Shown one piece after another: positions 58,401-64,000 of a stretch of DNA of 64,000 bases. This stretch comes from Atherinomorus stipes (lineage: Eukaryota > Chordata > Actinopteri > Atheriniformes > Atherinidae). The stretch lies in the NCBI GenBank assembly GCA_023101725.1, contig JALJCO010013382.1:263501-327500 (forward strand). Direction: 5' to 3'. Each line of letters starts with the position of its first letter. Within the stretch, counting starts at the first letter, position 1. The notes beneath the pieces are model-generated. The model did no database searches and was not told where the DNA came from. It was given only the letters and a program-made list of their open reading frames with translations. Both the position numbers and the translations under genes were made by a program.

Positions 58401-61400
58401 CGAAGAAGTTTGACGGCTCAAGAAAGAGACAGAACCTGGATTAACAATGGTGTCGTGTTTCCACAGTGGAGAGCTAAAGCAACTACAGTTTCACTCTGAA
58501 CTCTTCTTCTCCTGGACAGATAAGTACCAGCAGAGTCAAATGTCTGTTTTCATAAGTATTGCATTAACATTAAAAACATGTTGCTGTGTTGATTCAGTTA
58601 AATTTAATGTTACGATCGTAGCGTGGGCTAACGTCAGGCGCTTGTGTTGTAAGTGGCTTTGTCCCAGCAATGGCTGTGGTTTTGCGCTTGCTTACGTTTG
58701 TGTAGCTCAGCTAACATTTGCAATAAGAACTGTAAAATGATGTCTTGCAGGCAGCCTGGTGGGCTACCCGTCAGGCTAAAACATCGCTTTCACTCATGGA
58801 GAAAAGTAGGAACGCAAGCATTAGCTCCCGGTGTTAGCACTAGCTGGGATCAGGCGTTGGCTCCAGTCCTCTATGCTCCTCTAACACAGCAGGCTGCTAC
58901 TGGAGTAACTTACAGCTGTGGAGAAGATGAACTTTATGGTAATAATGTTATTTTGCTCACTGCGCTTGCACTTGGCAGATATTTGTTCAAAGACAGGGTG
59001 AGTGGGGTGTAGAGCAGAGGTAGACGGAGATGTGGCTCATGACATGCTTCGTTTTGTTCTGCAGGCAGTGCTCAACAGCAAACCTTGCTGTAAACTATTT
59101 TGCTTTTTCGCTCCTTGAAGATTTGAGTGAAATAAACTCAGTGGCTGTCTCACTAATATCAACTTATTCTTTATCACTGGTAAATAAGCAGTTTCTTTTT
59201 TCATATTCAAATACAGGGGAATATGAAACGAGTTCATTTCTTGTAGTTTAAAGTTTACATCAAACTGCTAGTTTGCTTTTACAAAAACCACACTCCGGGA
59301 CATGTTCATTCTTCCTGAAATAAGCATGTGTGAGAAAAGGGCACCCGAGGGGAGCCTGACAAAAACGCAGAAGCAGCAACAAGCCTTCATGGTCAAGATC
59401 CAAGTAGCTACACATATTTCAGGTGTTGCCTAGCTGCTTGACCAACGTCAGCGTAGCCATCAGAAAGCAGAGCATAACAGCAAACCCAACAGGTCGTCCG
59501 ATTATGTCCCTTTTTTTTTTTTTTTAAAGGAAAGTAAAAGTGGATATTTAAACCTGATATAAATCCTGGAGATAAAAGTGTGAGACAACTGTAAATTTGA
59601 AGTAGTTAAGGCCACAGTAAGAAAAAAAACAACAACAAATGTTTCCTTTCCTTCTCTACATTTGACTTTGATGTTGTCTAAGACAACTGCAACATAAATC
59701 AAGGAAAGGGAGGCCGAAATAGCACATGGAAGAAACAACAAAGACTGTTACTCACATTGCCGACATAAATAGATCTGCCATCTGCTTCCATCTTCTCCTC
59801 AATGGACATGATGACGGGGCCAACTGTAGAGGGGGACACTATGAGTAACATTTTTCAGCTTTAACTAAAGTGCGTAAAACAGCTGCTTCTTGAACTACTG
59901 TAAACAACAACAGGTGAAGCCATAACATGACAAAACACTAGCAGTGCTTATAAAAGGTGTGATTATTTCAATTTCTTTTTAAAATTACCTCATAAAAAAA
60001 GAAAAAAAATTCTACCTGCGTTTAATATGTGATTCTTATTTCATGGGAACAGTAAATTTATTTTTAAAAAAGCGTTTTTCAAAATAAAACTATTCATTTC
60101 AAAATGTGAAATGATTTGATGTTTAACAAAGTTCCATATAATTATGTTCTAAAGTCATTTGAGGACATCAAAAATATTTACAGGAATTTTGTAAAACAAG
60201 TTATACCATTTCCTGGATACGTTATAATTATAAATCATTTGACAACATCCTGTCTGCAGTGTGACTTCAGCCAAACTAACCCATGATCTGGCAGTTTTAC
60301 TGAATATTAAATCAAAAACTAAATGTGGAACATCCCTTTATGCTACACAACTTCATTTTGTGGGGTAAAGGTTAAGCAACAGCCATTTTTAACTTCCTTT
60401 TATGGGACAAACTATTGAACATGACACAGTACAGTAGGAAACATTTAAATGGCATTCAATTATATAAAATCAAGTGAAGGGAGTCTGTGTAAACAAAGTT
60501 TGATTTTTTTTTTTTTTTTTAAATGAACAAATAGTAGCCTTTCCCTCTGGGACTGAAGCCTCCAGCTAACGTACAGCTGATGGCAACCTTCTTTGAACAA
60601 CTTAAAATGTCAGAAAAGGGATTTAATCTAAAAAGGCCACATGGTGGCATTCCAGGACCAACTGGTCAGTCAGGTTTGTTTGACTTGGAATCTTTAGGGA
60701 TATTTGCCTTCAGGGTCAAAGCAGCAGATGTGACATTTCAGCACAAATTGTGCAACAGTTTTTTGCAAAAGTGGTCAAATTGCCAGTGATGAAGACAGAA
60801 AACCTCCCCCATCATCACTGGCAGGGACTATTCTCATCTGGTCATAACCCTTTTGTTTCTGGCCCCGAGCAAACCGCTGATCTACATGTCAAAGCAGTTC
60901 CAGTTTTGTTTCCACCCAATCCTACTTCCATCTGACACATTCAAGTCAAAGCGTCTTGCACTTCCAGGTCGAGACTGGTTCGGTGCGTCTTTGATACCAG
61001 CCAAAGGTTACAGAGGTTGTCAAATGATCTTATGGTTGACTTTAATATGCATCCTTGTCTTTATCAGGCTATCTTGCCAATTTGTAAGTTGGCCATTGAG
61101 ATAGCAAACAGAGGCTTCAGAAGTGATGCAGACTATTCAAATGAGAGTGTTGTCATTGCTGCTGGCAAAGAAGCCATCTCCTCTTTGAATTTTGACAGTG
61201 TCTTACACCTAATCTCCACATGCACAGGTCTGCATGCAAGTTGAGCAGAAGTCTATTAGAGATGTTCTGATACCATTTATTCCTATACTTATACTCAGGG
61301 TGTCGTTATAAAAGAAAATATATGACAGCTGCAGGACTGTGATATGATTAATCACTGTGGTTAGAGATGCACCGATCCGATACCCGGGCTGAGTGTATCG

Positions 61401-63419
61401 GCTGATACCCCATACCGATCCAATACTACTGTTGAATGAATGAGCCGTAAACTGTGCCATGCGAGTGAAGGCATCAGGCTTGACAAACATTTAGCCTTGT
61501 TAAAAAAAAAAATATATATATATACACATAGATACAAATGTAATTTTATTTATCAAATAGTATAATTTACTTAAAACATCAATTACAACAGAAATGACTG
61601 GATTGGAATGCTGGATCGGCCACATACATCCGATATCCGATCCTACTAATTTGCCAGTATCAGAGCAGATATCCGATCAGTGTATCGGATCGGTGCATCG
61701 CTAATTGCGGTAAGGCCTGGTTCAGGTTAAATCGTTTGTAAAACATGAATCAATACAGTAAATTAGTCAGTTATTTTGAACCCTTTGACCCCAGGCCTAT
61801 TTTTTGGACCTCTGCTTGAAAATTGCTTGCACTTAAATATCTCTGCAAACACAATTGATAGGTTTTTCTATTTCAATACTTTTGGAGAACACTTGTGAGA
61901 TTTGTAAAGATGTATAAATTTATATGTATTTCAGGTAAAGATTAAATGAAGATAGCCTTAAAAACATTAAGAAACCCTCACAGGATGGATATGTACATCT
62001 TATAACCCTTGTGAGTGATACAGCCATTGCTTTGAACCTTTATTAAATAATAGTACAAAATGTGAACATTATATTTGTAAACACGAACTCTGATAAAGGC
62101 AAGTTCTTCAAAGTGGCTGGTCTGGCCTAGTTTGGCACCATCTGTTCTCCAAGTCCCTAAATTGGGGGACTCCAGAGTTTAAAAGGTTAATTGTAGTCTT
62201 GCTGGTGGGAGAATCCATTATGAAATACTGCCACACCTCCAACATGATTACTATTAGCTTGTTGCCTTATGGGTATGAGGTGATCAGTTCTTCACCCCTC
62301 TAACCAGCAGGCTGCAGACGGCAACAGGGCGCAACTATTTTAAGAGCAGCGAAGAAGAGCTGTGTCAGAGCTAACAGAGCTTATCAGTTAAGAGATTTCC
62401 ATTTTCATAAATTACATGGCATCGGATCTCTTTGGGAAAGCCAAATGTTTCTCTTTCAGATGCAGTCTCATGATTCCTGGCAGTATTTACATGGTTGTGA
62501 TAGAGGTGAAACAATTAATTTACATACACTGATTTAATCATTAACAAGCCAATAGCTTTGATCCAAACTGAAAACATCATATGGACAAAGTTATAATTTA
62601 TTACACTTGCTTGTGCAATTATGGGAAATTTTCCCATTTGCTTTGATCCAAAATGTTTTATTGCAATTTCATAAGGAAAATGCCAGTAACCAATGGTGGG
62701 TGTATAACTATGATAGTCAGACTGTACTACCACAATTACAACCAAGTTCTAAAAATACTGGGTTTGACATATTCAATGGCTGTCAGATTTACACTATATT
62801 CAGCTGAATTCAGTAGATTTTTTTCCTAATTTGACATGAATAGCTGAGATTAGGGTTAAATCAACAAGTGATATTTTACTTTTTGCTGGCTTCTGAATTA
62901 AATCAAAATCATATCTTGGCAGAATTTGACACCTGCAACTGCTGAATTGTAATCCCATTAAATTATATAATAATGTAATGCAGTTCCATTAAACCTTCAT
63001 ATCATAAACCCTAAGGTGAACCACCGAAACTTTTCTGAATTTGTTCACACACCTAATATTGAATGAAACTGCAGAATGCATAATATTGGCACAAGTCAAA
63101 CCCATATGTCAACTGCTATATTATGGTAATCTACAGGTTGTTTGTTGGATGTCCATGTGGCAAGATTCTTTTCTTTTCAATCAAATGAGTGCAAAACCAT
63201 GGCTTTGAGACTTTTGGTTTCCCTGTCACAAGGCATTTTAACATTTAGGAAATATAACAAACATGGACAGATGAGTAAGATAAACTGGTTAAATAAAGAC
63301 AAAGACCCACCTGGTGGGGGGCTGAGATTCATCTGTTTCTCCACCTCGTTCTGTAGCTCCTTCAACTTCTCTGCCTCTTCCTCCATCTCTCTCACTCGGG
63401 CTTTGATTGCCTCCAGCTC
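52497..63419 (-). CDS. pabpn1: Polyadenylate-binding protein, nuclear 1 (partial; exon 1 beyond right edge)
   Basis: Six minus-strand exons are visible: 63419-63311, 59823-59756, 57944-57838, 57588-57501, 57243-57092, 52536-52497 (564 nt, 187 aa plus stop). All phases agree. The order is a coiled coil ([20 protein letters not shown]), then [19 protein letters not shown], and one RRM with RNP2 SIYVGN and RNP1 KGFAYIEF. An Arg-rich tail follows and ends SWYSPY, the family's fixed C-terminus. PABPN1 binds nascent poly(A) in the nucleus, stimulates poly(A) polymerase and sets tail length. The coiled coil activates the polymerase; the tail serves oligomerisation and nuclear import. The Ala/Gly/acidic exon 1, where the human oculopharyngeal dystrophy repeat lies, is outside the window. 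Human has VIPKRTNRPG after the RRM; here it is [10 protein letters not shown]. The last intron is long (4.6 kb). Confidence 0.95.
53926..53950. repeat. G25 homopolymer
   Basis: 25 consecutive G on the plus strand (C-run in the pabpn1 transcript), preceded by a GA-rich run. Confidence 0.9.
55469..56838. mobile_element. hAT-like element with TAGGGCTG ends
   Basis: The left end is TAGGGCTGTTTAAAAAAAAA, the right end is GTGACAGCCCTA, and both ends carry TATCG-type motifs (AGTATCGATACTC; GAGTATCGAAC). The 8 bp flanks do not match, so the insertion is old or the borders are shifted. No transposase frame was recognised. Confidence 0.5.
57945..59755 (-). other. Intron of pabpn1 between visible exons 2 and 3
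   Basis: 58200-59500 is GC-richer than its surroundings, with short open frames on the plus strand. I recognise no domain and suspect an old transposon remnant, but no terminal repeats were found. Confidence 0.35.
59824..63310 (-). other. Intron of pabpn1 between visible exons 1 and 2
   Basis: The intron contains a hAT-like MITE (61362-61703). Around 60580-61250 short plus-strand frames (69-83 codons) look like a decayed coding sequence, possibly transposase-derived, with no motif I can name. From 61710 to 63300 nothing was recognised. Confidence 0.4.
61362..61703. mobile_element. hAT-like MITE with TAGAGATGCACCGATCCGAT ends
   Basis: The left end is TAGAGATGCACCGATCCGAT and the right end is ATCGGATCGGTGCATCGCTA. 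The 8 bp flanks ACTGTGGT and ATTGCGGT match at 6/8. 342 bp, no ORF. Confidence 0.75.
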
Positions 63420-64000
63420 CTGCAAAACAAGACAGATTCAATTAAAACTGACAGTCCATCATGAGCACAAGTCACCACCCTAGAAAAACTGCCCTTTGTA
63501 TACAACCGGCTAATCTATTGAAATAATAATAACCAGCATGCATAAACAAATGCAACCCCATTTGAAACTGTATTGAAAAACACATAAAAGAACAGGTACC
63601 ATGATCTGTCGTAAACTGTGACACTTCTACCAGAGCTTGTGCTTTTGCAGTATGGTCTGCCATGAAATCTGTAAATTTGCTTTCATTTTGGCTCCTTCAA
63701 CTTAAAAACAGCTCTTAATTTAATTAATAGTAGACATTTTGCTCCCATGTAATCCATCACTTCTCAATGAATATAAAGTATACAATAGGCTGAAATAATT
63801 TATAAATTTGACCTCATGTAGCTAATAACAGATATCCCATATATGCAAATGAGAGGCAATGTAAACATTTACAGCAGTTAAAACATAAAAAGCCCCAGCT
63901 AGAAAAAAAATCTAAAATCCCCAAAACAAATAGTGAATAATTTTATATTAACACTGAGATGGCTGTGCCCTCACGTGGGAGCAGACCCTCCTGTCTGACA
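63420..64000 (-). other. Partial first intron of pabpn1 at the right edge
   Basis: The acceptor of the coiled-coil exon is at 63420-63421. The rest to the window end is AT-rich intron with no exon 1 sequence (no Ala/Gly-coding GC-rich block). Confidence 0.6.

Noticed and set aside
58206..59012. Overlapping plus-strand frames of 97-119 codons inside a pabpn1 intron
   Set aside because: No conserved motif, no splice pattern and frames that change repeatedly; most likely decayed repeat sequence.
60580..61244. Possible transposase gene in the pabpn1 intron
   Set aside because: Three short frames in series suggest a decayed coding sequence, but I could not identify catalytic residues or terminal repeats to support a call.

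Overview
The window is nuclear DNA of a ray-finned (teleost) fish. Evidence: split vertebrate genes with GT-AG introns and AATAAA polyadenylation signals, AT-rich intergenic DNA, and a dense load of fish-type DNA transposons (hAT-like, TTAA-flanked piggyBac-like and Tc1/mariner-like MITEs), an L2-type LINE fragment and simple repeats. The species cannot be named from sequence alone. I found no bacterial operon, CRISPR array, tRNA or rRNA.

Four protein-coding genes can be assembled exon by exon, and all exon phases agree. (1) slc22a17 on the minus strand: nine coding exons from 21692 down to 3510, 577 aa, a major-facilitator (SLC22) membrane protein of the brain organic cation transporter / lipocalin-2 receptor type, with a probable non-coding first exon near a CpG-rich promoter at about 26.6-27.1 kb. 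(2) A C/EBP bZIP transcription factor on the minus strand (37051 to 35338, two exons, 200 aa), most like fish cebp1 / CEBPE. (3) ngdn (neuroguidin) on the plus strand: eleven exons, 39256 to 46889, 319 aa. (4) pabpn1 (nuclear poly(A)-binding protein 1) on the minus strand: six exons from 63419 to 52497, running off the right edge so that its first exon is missing, with a roughly 2 kb low-complexity 3' UTR. The human counterparts (CEBPE, PABPN1, SLC22A17, NGDN) lie close together on chromosome 14q11.2, so the window is a locally reshuffled conserved synteny block.

Layout: 0.7-3.5 kb, repeats and the slc22a17 3' flank; 3.5-21.7 kb, slc22a17 coding exons, with a 7.9 kb first coding intron holding a deeply nested stack of transposons; 22-26 kb, 5' intron with two composite hAT-like MITEs; 26.5-27.1 kb, promoter; 27-35 kb, intergenic, with a compound microsatellite and a 1.74 kb element with perfect 23 bp terminal inverted repeats; 35.2-37.1 kb, cebp1 with a palindromic repeat in its intron; 38.65-39.23 kb, a hAT-like element with a perfect 8 bp target duplication ending 25 bp before the ngdn start codon; 39.3-47 kb, ngdn; 47-50.5 kb, tail-to-tail intergenic DNA with a dead Tc1-like element; 50.5-64 kb, pabpn1.

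Functionally the genes are independent housekeeping or regulatory genes: membrane transport or endocytosis, myeloid-type transcription, ribosome biogenesis and translation control, and mRNA polyadenylation. The most interesting material is non-coding: the element abutting the ngdn start, the nested transposon stack, several MITE families with recognisable target-site duplications, and A-rich tracts in the pabpn1 3' UTR placed where known PABPN1 autoregulation would act.
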